Under the pieces are notes generated by a model, which saw only the letters and a list, made by a program, of their open reading frames with translations, was not told the DNA's origin and did no database searches. Below, one piece after another: positions 41,199-50,003 of a stretch of 64,000 nt of DNA (position 1 is its first letter; each line of letters begins with the position of its first letter). The position numbers and the translations under genes were made by a program. Source of the stretch: Caproicibacterium lactatifermentans (GTDB taxonomy: Bacteria > Bacillota > Clostridia > Oscillospirales > Acutalibacteraceae); NCBI RefSeq assembly GCF_013315815.1, contig NZ_CP046051.1, positions 186,001-250,000 of the forward strand. Direction: 5' to 3'.

Positions 41199-43514
41199 AA
41201 AGACGAACTGCGCTCCGTATGGCTTGACGCGCTCCTTTTTCTCCTTGCGCACCCAGCCGAGTTTGGTCAGCATGGCTGTGAGGTTGTTGGATTCGGCACG
41301 GCCAAGGCTGCCCTGATCCTTCCCGAAAAGCTCACACCAGATTTCCATGTTGCAGACCCGTGTTCTGGCGACCGTGCCCACACGGCCGATATTATTCACT
41401 CCGGCGAGGAAGGACCGGCGGTCAAAAATATCCATACTCTCCCAATCCTCCGGCAGAAGGGTTTCAAGATACTCGCGCACTAAGCCTTCCCGTTCATCGG
41501 ATTCCAGAGCCTCCCGCTGTTCTTCCTTGGCGAGTGTCTCCATTTCGGGAGCGAGATGCAGCTTTTCGCCGTCCTTTACAAGCACCAGCACCTCCGCCCA
41601 GATCTGGCGGATATCCTCATCGGTGAGTTCCCAGGAGTGCTTTGCGCCGCCGCCCGGCGTTTTGACAGGCCAGAACCGGCGGTTGCCAGTGGTGTCCCGC
41701 AGATATCCGGATTCAGCGTTGGTAGTGCCGAAGAAAATGCACTGCCTCGGATGCGGCGTCGCCCGTCTGCCGAATGCGGCGCGGTAGATATCGTTCTGCC
41801 GGGAAAGGAAGGAACGCAGCGTCTCCACTTCCGCTTTGCGCAGACCTGCCAGCTCGCCGATCTCCAGAATCCAATAGCCTTGTAGCTTCTCGGCGGCGGT
41901 CTTGTCCTTGGTATCGCTCAGATTCAAACTGTCAGAGAACCACTCGCCGGCAAGGCGGGAGATAAGGGTAGACTTGCCGATGCCCTGAGGACCGTTCAAG
42001 ACCAGCATGGTATCGAACTTCACGCCCGGCTCCTGCACACGGCGCACGGCGGCACACAGAGTCTTGCGCGTTACGGCGCGGACATAGGTGTTGTCTTGTG
42101 CGCCCAGATAGTCGATAAGAAGCGTATCCACACGGGAAATGCCGTCCCACTCCGGCAAAGCCGCCAGATACTCCCGAATGGGATGATAGGAGCGGTCGTC
42201 CGCCACCTTGGTTACGGCAATTTGGTAGTTGCGCTGTGAAAATGTACCGTAATGAGAATCCACATAGCTGATCAGCTGGGCATCGTCGGCATCCCGCCAA
42301 TATTTAGACGGATGCTGCCATGGGACAGGGCCTTTAATCTCCATGCCGTCCAACTGTTGGTTGAATACGATATTCTGGAGCTGCGGGTCGTTCTGGAGGA
42401 TCAGCGTGATGTTGTGGAGATTGTTCTTCAGCACCGTGGAGCGAGGTTCGTACTGAAAACGCTTCTGCCAGTCGGTATCCTCGCTGCCGGAGAAATCCGT
42501 CTCGGCATCCGCCATTTTTTCGCTTGCCGCCAGCAGCTTCACTTCATCCTGCTGCATGGCGAAGTTGCACATTGCCTTGTAAGCCGCCTTTTCCTCTAAA
42601 TCGCCGAATTTATGAATGCGGACGATATCAAATGCGTTACACAGCTTGAGGTATGCAGGGTCCTTGGCATGGTGGCTGTAGACGAACTTCTCCTCCTTGA
42701 TCTCCACACCGGCCATACTGCTGGATTCAATCAAATGCCAGCGGTTCTCGTTATCGGTCGGCTCATATACATCGGATAGGAATACCTCCAGTGCCTTTGC
42801 GATGGGATAATAGGCGCGGTTGAACAGCCCTACAACACCTTCCTTTGTCAGAGGATCCTGCACCTTCTGCCGGGTGATGGCATTCGCCTTGCTTTCTCTG
42901 GAAGAGGTGGGCAGTCTTGTGGGGTCAATCCATTCCGGATGCTTTGCGAGGATCGCATCGGGGTCAAGCCAGCCGCTGTTCGTCTCTTTATACACAAAGG
43001 AGCCGTTAGCCGGCGTGGAAGGCCAGTACATCAGCTGATTGGGCTGGTAGGAGCATTCGTCAAAATAGTCGATGCCCAGCATCTGAGCGAGGTAGCGGGA
43101 TACCGCCACAAACTCTTCCGGTGTCACATCCCTGGTCAGCGGGAACACCAGCCGGACACGGGGATTTTCCTCCGTGCTGCTGTGGGTGGTGTACAGTGCG
43201 GATGTATAAGGGCAGATTGTTTCGTAATCATTAAGGAAAGCTTTATCAATGCGGTCGCCGTCAAGCGCCGCCATCGAGCGGCTCTCCACGGTATCGACCT
43301 TTCGTCTGCCGCCCTTCAGCACGCCAGCCACAAAGCCGCCGTGGTCTTTGGCGGTGTCACGCTGGGCGCGGCTCATCTTCGCATATTCCTCAGCGGACTC
43401 GGTGGTGCGGATGGTCACTTTGAGCCGTTCCTTCAAATCGTCAAACCTTATGGTCTTGTTTACCCATCTCTTTGCCTGCCGGTTGTTGCCGTAGGCGATG
43501 TTTAATTCACGCAT
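41175..43514 (-). CDS. VirE-family phage primase/helicase
   Basis: A 779-residue protein. The C-terminal 400 residues form the virulence-associated E ATPase: Walker A LNGPQGIGKSTLISRLAGEW, ILEIGELAGLRKAEVETLRS, and FFGTTNAESGYLRDTTGNRR. The N-terminal half resembles phage primase-like regions (PLTRDVTPEEFVAVSRYLAQ) but I cannot place catalytic residues with certainty. It probably starts phage replication as a primase-helicase. It overlaps DUF4406 by 8 bases. The GGAAC cluster lies at its 3' end. Confidence 0.88.
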   Translation of the reverse strand: MRELNIAYGNNRQAKRWVNKTIRFDDLKERLKVTIRTTESAEEYAKMSRAQRDTAKDHGGFVAGVLKGGRRKVDTVESRSMAALDGDRIDKAFLNDYETICPYTSALYTTHSSTEENPRVRLVFPLTRDVTPEEFVAVSRYLAQMLGIDYFDECSYQPNQLMYWPSTPANGSFVYKETNSGWLDPDAILAKHPEWIDPTRLPTSSRESKANAITRQKVQDPLTKEGVVGLFNRAYYPIAKALEVFLSDVYEPTDNENRWHLIESSSMAGVEIKEEKFVYSHHAKDPAYLKLCNAFDIVRIHKFGDLEEKAAYKAMCNFAMQQDEVKLLAASEKMADAETDFSGSEDTDWQKRFQYEPRSTVLKNNLHNITLILQNDPQLQNIVFNQQLDGMEIKGPVPWQHPSKYWRDADDAQLISYVDSHYGTFSQRNYQIAVTKVADDRSYHPIREYLAALPEWDGISRVDTLLIDYLGAQDNTYVRAVTRKTLCAAVRRVQEPGVKFDTMLVLNGPQGIGKSTLISRLAGEWFSDSLNLSDTKDKTAAEKLQGYWILEIGELAGLRKAEVETLRSFLSRQNDIYRAAFGRRATPHPRQCIFFGTTNAESGYLRDTTGNRRFWPVKTPGGGAKHSWELTDEDIRQIWAEVLVLVKDGEKLHLAPEMETLAKEEQREALESDEREGLVREYLETLLPEDWESMDIFDRRSFLAGVNNIGRVGTVARTRVCNMEIWCELFGKDQGSLGRAESNNLTAMLTKLGWVRKEKKERVKPYGAQFVFVPGDVPD

Positions 43515-43938
43515 AATCGGTTACCTCCTTGCAGTTTTCTGTAAAATAGCGCAAGCGGTAATCTTTCCACTTGGCACGCTTGATTTCAGCCTCCATACCG
43601 GCTGAGATGGTGCTGCCAAATACCCACACCTCGGCGCATTTGCTCATGATGGCGGTGCCGAAGAATAGCCCAAGCTGGCGTTCCGTGGGATTGTTGTCAT
43701 CAAGAAATTGCGGAAACAACAGGTGTGGCGCGACGGGTATGCAGCCATTGTCCACGGCAAAACGGCTGTAGCGCTGCGCCGCCGCAATATTCTCGTCCAC
43801 AGCCCCAGAAAACGGAGAGCATATGTAGACAATCGGCCGAAAAGCCCGCAGTGCGCGTTCCTCCTTTTCAATCAGAGACAGGGCTTCATAGGTGGTCGGG
43901 TCGTAATAGCCCTCGCTGTTAAACTTGTTTATACTCAT
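43507..43938 (-). CDS. DUF4406 nucleoside 2-deoxyribosyltransferase-like protein
   Basis: A 143-residue protein with YICSPFSGAVDENIAAAQRY, VAPHLLFPQFLDDNNPTERQ and EVWVFGSTISAGMEAEIKRA, the pattern of the DUF4406/nucleoside 2-deoxyribosyltransferase fold. It may alter nucleotide pools for phage DNA. It starts after AAAGGAG and lies between the polymerase and primase genes. Confidence 0.85.
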   Translation of the reverse strand: MSINKFNSEGYYDPTTYEALSLIEKEERALRAFRPIVYICSPFSGAVDENIAAAQRYSRFAVDNGCIPVAPHLLFPQFLDDNNPTERQLGLFFGTAIMSKCAEVWVFGSTISAGMEAEIKRAKWKDYRLRYFTENCKEVTDYA

Positions 43939-44018
43939 TTAGAAACTCCTTTCACGACGGGCTTCTTGTTCATCTCTAATACCCACTGGAAAAAGGGAAG
44001 CCCATCGTACAAAACATC

Positions 44019-45959
44019 TCAATCTTTTTTATAGAAATCCGTTTCGTATCCATCAGCGCGGAGCAGCAGCCCCTTTGCCCACGGCGGCGTTCGGCTCATT
44101 TGTTCGCAGATGGCTTGCAAAGAAACACTCGTATCAGCTTCGATGACCAGTTCGTCATGGATGTGCATGACAATATCACAGCGGCGAAGGGCCTGCATGG
44201 CGTAGCAGAGGATATCGCGGGAGGTCGCTTGGACGATGTTTTCCACGAGCTTTGGCCCGTAGGAATCCAGCCGTTCCCATTTCTTTGTGCCGCCGATGCC
44301 TTCATAGGTAATACAGTCGCCGCCGAACTTGTTTTCACCGATGCGAGGTTTCACATAGGCAAGGCTCCTGCCAGACGGCAGGGTGACAAACAGCATTCCA
44401 TTTCTGGCGGAGAATACGATGCCGTGTGTTTTCGTGGTGGTTTTACGGATAACGGCGTCCATCACAGCACGGTCAACCGCCCACCAGAATTTCACAATGT
44501 GGGGATTGGATTGCCGCCATGCGGAAACCAGAGCGGGAAGCTCATCCTCCTGAAGGCCCATCTCCAAAGCGCCCATAGCCTTGAGCGCACCGACGCTGCC
44601 ACCGTAGCCCAGCGCCAGCTCTGCAATTTTGCCCTTTTGCCGCAGGTGACCGTTGATGCCGTGCTTCTCAACAGGCACCTTAAACATCTGAGACGCCGAA
44701 GCGCAGTAGATGTCGCCGCCTTTGGCGAAAACGTCCTGCCGCCACTGCTCGCCGGCAAGCCACGCAATGACTCTGGCTTCAATCGCGGAGAAGTCCGCCA
44801 CAATGAATTTTCGATTTTCCTGCGGTACGAATGCCGTGCGTATCAGCTGGGAAAGGGTATCCGGCACATCCTCGTAGAGCATTTTTAGCGCATCGAATTC
44901 GCCGCATCGCACAAGAGCGCGGGCTTCCGCCAAATCTTCCAGATGGTTCTGCGGCAGGTTTTGCATTTGAATAAGCCTGCCCGCCCAGCGGCCGGTTCGG
45001 TTGGCTCCGTAAAACTGGAACATTCCGCGAGCACGACCGTCGGCGCAGACGGCGTTTTCCATCGCCTGATACTTTTTCACGGAGGATTTCGCAAGCTGCT
45101 GACGGAGAGCAAGTACCTCGGCAAGCTCTGGCGGCGCAGTTTTCAAAAGCTCCGCCACAGCCTTTTTGCCGAGCGTGTCCGTTTCCATGCCGTTTTCCGC
45201 AAGCCACTGCTTCATCTGCTGTACCGAGTTTGGATTATCCAGCTCAGTCAGCTTTTTCATGGCCGCAGTCAATTCGGAGCGGGAATGCCCGTCCATTTGA
45301 ATGGCCTGCCGCACCAGTTCCATATCCAAGCAGACGCCGCGGTCGTTGATTTTTTGGTCGAGATGATATTCCTCCCAAGTGCTGTCCGGTACCGGATACT
45401 TTGCGAGCCTCGCCTGAATGGACATTTCCGTTTCCACGTCGCGGGCGTTATATTTTTTGAACGCCGACCACTTTTCCGGCGCGTGAGCCGGCAGGTTGCG
45501 GGTGCGTTCTCCATTGGCTTTTGTCGGAGCGCAGGGCTGGCAGAAATACTTGATGAGTTCTTTGCCCTCGGTGAGCTTTTGCTTTTCCAGCCCCAGCACC
45601 GCGCCGACGCCCTCCAGTGAAAGCGGCAAGCCCATCGTCGCCGCCCATACCATCGAGCAGTGCCACGAAGCAGGGGCAATATACTCGCCGGTCGGCAAAC
45701 CGATATACCGCGACAGGCACACTCTTTCAAAGCCGGCGTTGAACGCCCATTTTGTCACGCTTTCATCTGTAAGTGCGTTGAGGATATCCGCAGGGATTTT
45801 CTCACCGCAGGCAAGGTCGATGACCTGCACCGCACTACCGTCCACGCTATAGCCGAACAGCAGAATTTCAAAATCCGGTGCTTCGACATAGCGGTAAACA
45901 CCTGATTTGGCAAGGTTTACACTGGAATATGTTTCAATATCGATACTGAGTGATTTCAT
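44019..45959 (-). CDS. Phage DNA polymerase I-like (family A)
   Basis: A 646-residue family A polymerase. The 3'-5' exonuclease region opens with LSIDIETYSSVNL. The polymerase region has motif A VADFSAIEARVIAWLAGE, motif B around RQKGKIAELALGYGG and motif C MHIHDELVIE. It replicates the phage genome. The start at 45959 has AAGGACGG upstream; two extra residues at 45965 are possible. Confidence 0.92.
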   Translation of the reverse strand: MKSLSIDIETYSSVNLAKSGVYRYVEAPDFEILLFGYSVDGSAVQVIDLACGEKIPADILNALTDESVTKWAFNAGFERVCLSRYIGLPTGEYIAPASWHCSMVWAATMGLPLSLEGVGAVLGLEKQKLTEGKELIKYFCQPCAPTKANGERTRNLPAHAPEKWSAFKKYNARDVETEMSIQARLAKYPVPDSTWEEYHLDQKINDRGVCLDMELVRQAIQMDGHSRSELTAAMKKLTELDNPNSVQQMKQWLAENGMETDTLGKKAVAELLKTAPPELAEVLALRQQLAKSSVKKYQAMENAVCADGRARGMFQFYGANRTGRWAGRLIQMQNLPQNHLEDLAEARALVRCGEFDALKMLYEDVPDTLSQLIRTAFVPQENRKFIVADFSAIEARVIAWLAGEQWRQDVFAKGGDIYCASASQMFKVPVEKHGINGHLRQKGKIAELALGYGGSVGALKAMGALEMGLQEDELPALVSAWRQSNPHIVKFWWAVDRAVMDAVIRKTTTKTHGIVFSARNGMLFVTLPSGRSLAYVKPRIGENKFGGDCITYEGIGGTKKWERLDSYGPKLVENIVQATSRDILCYAMQALRRCDIVMHIHDELVIEADTSVSLQAICEQMSRTPPWAKGLLLRADGYETDFYKKD

Positions 45960-46022
45960 AAGCAACCGTCCTTAATAGAAACAAGGCGGCAAAGCAAGCT
46001 CTGCCGCTTTGTCCCTGCTGTT

Positions 46023-46205
46023 TTACTTAAAGTCCGCCATGCGCTTTTCGTGGTATTCAAGGTCGCGGGCTGCCTGCGCCTTCTCTCGTTTTTCGCGCTT
46101 GCGGTCATATATTGCGCTCTGAATCACAGAGACAAGAAACCCGACACTGATGCAGAGCCAGATGGCGATAAGGGCGGTAACTAAAACGGTCTGTAAGGTT
46201 GTCAT
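46023..46205 (-). CDS. Small single-span membrane protein
   Basis: A 60-residue protein with one transmembrane helix (VTALIAIWLCISVGFLVSVI) and a charged cytoplasmic tail (KREKREKAQAARDLEYHEKR). Start after AAAGGTG. It lies between the DUF2815 and polymerase genes; function unknown. Confidence 0.65.
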   Translation of the reverse strand: MTTLQTVLVTALIAIWLCISVGFLVSVIQSAIYDRKREKREKAQAARDLEYHEKRMADFK

Positions 46206-46225
46206 GTATTTTCACCTTTCCTTTC

Positions 46226-46801
46226 TCAGTTCAAAAAATCGTCGTCATCATCGGTGGCAAAGTCGGACTCCGCGCTTGCCTTGCCGCCGAGAGGCTCCCC
46301 GTCGCGGATTTTCTGCAGGTTATTGAGCCCACAGGCGATGCCTTTATTGCCATTGGAATTGAAAGCATAGAAACTGATGCTTGCCCTGCCGTACACGCCG
46401 GAGTAAACCTCCGAACGGGTCAGAATCGGATTGCGGTCGGCGTCCACAATGCCGGGAGCAGTGGTCGCGTTGGCGTTGATGAAGTAGGCGTTGGCGTAGG
46501 CTTCATCATCGGGGCGTTCGGTGTCGCCGTCGCGCAGCGGGGTTTTGAGAACCGCCAGCGGAGGCACAGATTTACCGTTGCCCTTGAGCTTTGCTTCGCC
46601 CTCGTGGTATGCCGCCTCAATAGCCGCCTTGATTTTGGCGAGCGTCTTGGTGTCGGACTTGGGGATAATCAGGCTGACGCTGTATTTCGGCGTGCCGCCA
46701 TTGATAGACTTCGGCTCCCAGACGTTGGCGTAAGACCAGCGGGTATCGGGGCCGGTGATGACCTTCATCGGGTTGTTGACCTTCATAGTGCTGTTATTCA
46801 T
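46226..46801 (-). CDS. DUF2815 phage ssDNA-binding-like protein
   Basis: A 191-residue protein with GPDTRWSYANVWEPKSINGG, PKYSVSLIIPKSDTKTLAKI and an acidic C-terminal tail (DFATDDDDDFLN). This is the DUF2815 family, predicted OB-fold single-strand DNA-binding proteins of Firmicute phages; the acidic tail fits SSB-like partner binding. The start at 46801 follows GGAGGAAAATGATT and overlaps the DUF2800 stop by 8 bases. Confidence 0.88.
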   Translation of the reverse strand: MNNSTMKVNNPMKVITGPDTRWSYANVWEPKSINGGTPKYSVSLIIPKSDTKTLAKIKAAIEAAYHEGEAKLKGNGKSVPPLAVLKTPLRDGDTERPDDEAYANAYFINANATTAPGIVDADRNPILTRSEVYSGVYGRASISFYAFNSNGNKGIACGLNNLQKIRDGEPLGGKASAESDFATDDDDDFLN

Positions 46802-47927
46802 AATCATTTTCCTCCATAAAATCATTTTTTGCGGTGTTCCATTCAAGCCGTTTGTCGCTCGACCGTACGAGCGTCGGCTTGCCCTGCGGCTTTTCAATGT
46901 AAGGTGCAAGAAGTTCCTCAAAGCGGGATTTGCCGAGCCGTTTCTGCATGGCGGTGACGCCCAGCACTTTGTGCTCATAGGGGTCAATGCCTATGCTTTC
47001 AACAGCACTGGCAACAGCTGTTTCGTTTGTGTACCTGCGATTAGAGCGACCTTCAACCAGTTTCCAGCCGGGGAACGACGTACCGCTGACTGCCTGCTGA
47101 AGTGCATATTCCTTCACATCAGCCGCCCAGGCGGTCAGGGCGTCAAGCCTGCCGAGTATATCTGCAATTTCATCATCATCAAGGAGAGCGGGAGACTGAA
47201 ACTCATACTGGGCGAGCTCCAGATTGACAGCGGCGCGTTCTCTGCACTCGGCTTTCGCCTTACAGAATCGGCACCATTCGCCGCAGTGAAACTCTCCCTG
47301 ACCGCCATAGGCCAGCTGAGCCTTTTCGGTTAGTTCCGTATCCGCCCACCCAAGCAGGTCGGATTTTTGCATTTCATATACGCTGATGTTTGATTTACGC
47401 GGCTGGTAAATTGTCATGCGAATGGTATTGATGTCGTAGATGCCGTCGAAAATCTCCAGAGCGCCAAGGGCGTAGAGCATCATCTGCGGATTATCCACGG
47501 CGCTGACCTCAACACCCTTACCGTGCTTGTAGTCCACAATGTTGAGAACTCCGTCAGCAATAATGATGCAGTCGGCAGTGCCGAAACCGTCCTGCACCCA
47601 GCGGGAGAAATCCACCCGCTGTTCGATGAGAACAATCGGGTCGGCGCAGGTCTGCTTTGCCGCTTCCACCTGTTCGAGCACATAGGCCGCATAGCCAGTG
47701 GCACATTCTTCCATTTCAGAGTTGTACCAGCTCAGATTTTCGGTCGGGTCGGTCGCTTCCATGCCCAGCGCCTTCCGGAGTTTGTACTCGCACAGTGCGT
47801 GGGCGTCGGTGCCTTCGGCGGCGTAGTCACTGCCCTTATCGTCGTAGCTCTCGCAGAGTCTGGCGGACGGCGGGCAGTGGAGCCAACGGTTAGCACTGGA
47901 AGCGGATAGAATGGCGTGTTTACCCAT
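46794..47927 (-). CDS. DUF2800 phage exonuclease-like protein
   Basis: A 377-residue DUF2800 protein, a PD-(D/E)XK nuclease fold related to RecB/Cas4 and lambda exonuclease. It has SASSANRWLHCPPSARLCES at the N-terminus, nuclease residues in GFGTADCIIIADGVLNIVDY followed by KHGKGVEVSA, and cysteines of a possible Fe-S cluster (HCGEWCRFCKAKAEC). Likely acts in phage recombination with DUF2815. The start at 47927 begins MGKHAIL. Confidence 0.88.
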   Translation of the reverse strand: MGKHAILSASSANRWLHCPPSARLCESYDDKGSDYAAEGTDAHALCEYKLRKALGMEATDPTENLSWYNSEMEECATGYAAYVLEQVEAAKQTCADPIVLIEQRVDFSRWVQDGFGTADCIIIADGVLNIVDYKHGKGVEVSAVDNPQMMLYALGALEIFDGIYDINTIRMTIYQPRKSNISVYEMQKSDLLGWADTELTEKAQLAYGGQGEFHCGEWCRFCKAKAECRERAAVNLELAQYEFQSPALLDDDEIADILGRLDALTAWAADVKEYALQQAVSGTSFPGWKLVEGRSNRRYTNETAVASAVESIGIDPYEHKVLGVTAMQKRLGKSRFEELLAPYIEKPQGKPTLVRSSDKRLEWNTAKNDFMEENDYE

Positions 47928-48234
47928 TTTCCAAGCCCTCCGCCTCTTTGAGCAGGTCGGCGTAATGCGAAGGGTCAATCTCCGACAGTTTCGCCGCACC
48001 GTGTTTTTGGAGCAGAGAGCGAATCTGAGCGGTGAAGCCCGCACGGGATTTGTCCGCAAGTACGGCTCTGACCTGCTCCAGCGTCAGTTCAGGTTCAGGA
48101 GGAGAAGCGGGAGCATCTTTTGTCTGCGGCCTTCCACTGAACTTTTCTGACAGCCAGTCAGCGGCATCCGAAATTGCAGCGGCAGCACTGCGGAGTTCTT
48201 CGATAGTTGCTGCCAATTCGCTCATTTGGCTCAT
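47920..48234 (-). CDS. Small phage protein, rrp5-like annotation group
   Basis: A 104-residue protein. An N-terminal coiled coil (MSELAATIEELRSAAAAISD) and a C-terminal helical repeat (LTLEQVRAVLADKSRAGFTA) are seen in clostridial phage proteins often placed beside DUF2800. No function is known. It starts after GGGGGAAA and overlaps DUF2800 by 8 bases. Confidence 0.7.
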   Translation of the reverse strand: MSQMSELAATIEELRSAAAAISDAADWLSEKFSGRPQTKDAPASPPEPELTLEQVRAVLADKSRAGFTAQIRSLLQKHGAAKLSEIDPSHYADLLKEAEGLENG

Positions 48235-48382
48235 CCTGTTTTCCCCCTTCCTTTGATTGGCTTTGCTGGCGTGCGGCTGTGAGATTGTGCGCCAGTCTCC
48301 TTGACACCACGCTGATGGCGGTGAGGACATCAACGGCATCCTCGTCCGCATGGGTGCCATAATCGTTTGCGTTGTAACTCAT
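48158..48382 (-). CDS. Small phage protein of unknown function
   Basis: A 74-residue reading starting MSYNANDYGTHADEDAVDVL after GAAAGGAGGGA. The first 45 residues look protein-like. The last 25 overlap the next gene in another frame, which is unusual, so the true 3' end may have been altered. Function unknown. Confidence 0.5.
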   Translation of the reverse strand: MSYNANDYGTHADEDAVDVLTAISVVSRRLAHNLTAARQQSQSKEGGKQDEPNERIGSNYRRTPQCCRCNFGCR

Positions 48383-48469
48383 CTCGGCGTTCCCTCCTTT
48401 CTCAAGGCGTTTTGTTTTGCCTTTCACAGACCCATCTGGACGGGAAAGGAGGGATTGGCCGAAAGTTTT

Positions 48470-48982
48470 TTAGAATTTTTCCTTGAGCCGTTTCAGAAGC
48501 TGGTTGCGCTTATACACGAAGGTGTTCCGCGGCATATGCAGCCGCTCTGCGCTGGCCCGCTCGGACTGCCCGTCCGCAAGAAGCATAAGAATCTGATAGC
48601 TTTCCGGGTCTGTTCCTCTAAGTTCGGTAAGCAGCTGATTGAGAAGCATGCTGTCGATGTTGATTTCTGTGGTCGGCCTGTCGTCAGCAAGAAAGCTGGT
48701 ACGGGAGACGCCGTTCTCATAGGCGTTTTCCATCTCAACTTCAATGGAGAGGTGCTGAGCAGCATCCTTTGGGATACAGCGGAATTCACAGGTTTCACAC
48801 AGCCCGTCGCACTTGTAGCTTTTCTTGTATGGAATGCAGCAGGCTCCGGCTCTCTGCTTTGCCTTGCGGGCAGCGCCCACGAAGCGTTCCCAATCCCGCT
48901 TCTGTTCAGGGGTGACCTCAATCCACTGATGTAGCGGACGGTAGTAGATGATTGGTGTGTTCTGATTTTCATTGCTTTTCAT
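48470..48982 (-). CDS. Sigma-factor-like phage early protein
   Basis: A 170-residue protein with a cysteine-rich middle (CCIPYKKSYKCDGLCETCEF) and a C-terminal region-4-like HTH (LMLLADGQSERASAERLHMP). It is the first gene of the leftward phage operon, likely an early transcription regulator. The start at 48982 is set by GGAGGAC, which is buried in a strong hairpin just upstream. Confidence 0.75.
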   Translation of the reverse strand: MKSNENQNTPIIYYRPLHQWIEVTPEQKRDWERFVGAARKAKQRAGACCIPYKKSYKCDGLCETCEFRCIPKDAAQHLSIEVEMENAYENGVSRTSFLADDRPTTEINIDSMLLNQLLTELRGTDPESYQILMLLADGQSERASAERLHMPRNTFVYKRNQLLKRLKEKF

Positions 48983-48987
48983 AAAAA

Positions 48988-49023
48988 AGTCCTCCGATTT
49001 TCGATTTCTCGAAACGGAGGACT
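48988..49023 (-). promoter_or_regulatory. Hairpin that hides the ribosome site of the first phage gene
   Basis: On the minus strand AGTCCTCCG pairs perfectly with CGGAGGACT, with an inner TTTCGA-GAAA-TCGAAA stem, followed by TTTTTTATG. The GGAGGAC arm is the ribosome site of the gene starting at 48982, and the T run makes it look like a terminator, so it could control both steps. Confidence 0.7.
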
Positions 49024-49060
49024 CTGGGTGCTGCCGCAAAAAGGGTGCAAAAACCTAACC

Positions 49061-49093
49061 GCAGTCCAAACGGAGTTCTCCGTTTCGGATTGC
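49061..49093 (-). promoter_or_regulatory. Second leader hairpin of the phage early operon
   Basis: GCAGTCC with GGATTGC (one wobble) encloses AAACGGAG-TT-CTCCGTTT. It repeats the CGGAG/CTCCG theme of the hairpin 40 bases downstream. TATAAT on the minus strand at 49356-49351 is a possible promoter for the whole leader, without a good -35 box. Confidence 0.55.
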
Positions 49094-49219
49094 AGCTAAC
49101 CCGCTCAAAAGGCAGCTGTGATATTGAGTTGTGCCGCCGGATACCGTTGAGCCATCAGTGATCAGGTAATGCGGTATCTGGCGTTAAGGAATGGAAAATT
49201 TGAAATTGCGATTTAATCT

Positions 49220-49280
49220 CTGTAAGTACAGAAATAAAATCTGTGAAATAAGTAGAAATTTTATATTTGTGTGTTATAAT
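49220..49280 (+). promoter_or_regulatory. Promoter and operator of the defence-island operon
   Basis: An extended -10 TGTTATAAT (TATAAT at 49275-49280) reads toward 49429. Upstream, CTGTA-AG-TACAG (49220-49231) is an inverted repeat and another CTGT half-site follows near 49241, suitable for a small XRE regulator. No good -35 box is present. Confidence 0.5.
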
Positions 49281-49428
49281 ATAAATTGAAATTGTATGCG
49301 CGGATATTTGCCCTGATTTAGAAGCTGTTTTTGTGTCAGCTTCTATTTGCATTATAGTAAATTGAGTTGGCAGCCATCGGCAGTCGTTGGTAGGCTTCGG
49401 TGGTCTTGGACAGAGAGAGGAGCATGGC

Positions 49429-49992
49429 ATGACGTTTAAAGATTTTGTTGAATTGACACGCCCTGTCATTGGCGGCAGGGGTGGTGTCCAGAAATATGTT
49501 CGCAGCCTGTTTGATGCAATACTGACCGACGATGGTCGAGATATTCTTGATGATTACAGCGACAGTTCTTACAAGGCTTACGCCAACGGAACTACTCAAA
49601 TCACGGAGATAGCAAAAGCAATGAGTCCTCATCTTGATCAGGTAGAGTTTGCTTCATTTATATTTGAATTTGGAGAATCGGCTCAGTTAGAGTTGTGTGA
49701 AAGATTTAAACCTTATTTGCCGGAAATTAATGCTCGCAACGTGGGGGATGAAATTGCAGATCTTTTTGCGGGCATTATCCGAACGGCAGCGGCTGTAAAA
49801 AGAAAAAGTTCAACATCACCAGAAGATGATGCTGAACCCATAGAGGCGGAGGTCGTGGATGACGAAAAGCCATCAGGTGCCGCCACAGAAGACCCGAAAA
49901 TGACCGTTATTCAACATCAGATAAATGTCATTCAAAACGGAGAAAAGAACTTCAATCTGACAAATAACGGCACAATGAATTTTAAATTTTGA
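49429..49992 (+). CDS. Island gene 1: putative ABC-3C-like accessory protein with C-terminal QxGxxN motif
   Basis: A 187-residue protein I cannot assign firmly. Residues 1-120 are helical (TTQITEIAKAMSPHLDQVEF, INARNVGDEIADLFAGIIRT). A charged linker (about 122-155) leads to a terminal motif IQNGEKNFNLTNNGTMNF. That tail aligns with the N-terminus of the next protein. It starts after GAGAGGAG and begins a five-gene or longer operon with an ABC-type ATPase. By layout it may be the small-component protein of an ABC three-component system; this is inference. Confidence 0.7.
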   Translation: MTFKDFVELTRPVIGGRGGVQKYVRSLFDAILTDDGRDILDDYSDSSYKAYANGTTQITEIAKAMSPHLDQVEFASFIFEFGESAQLELCERFKPYLPEINARNVGDEIADLFAGIIRTAAAVKRKSSTSPEDDAEPIEAEVVDDEKPSGAATEDPKMTVIQHQINVIQNGEKNFNLTNNGTMNFKF

Positions 49993-50003
49993 GGTGGTGC
50001 ATT

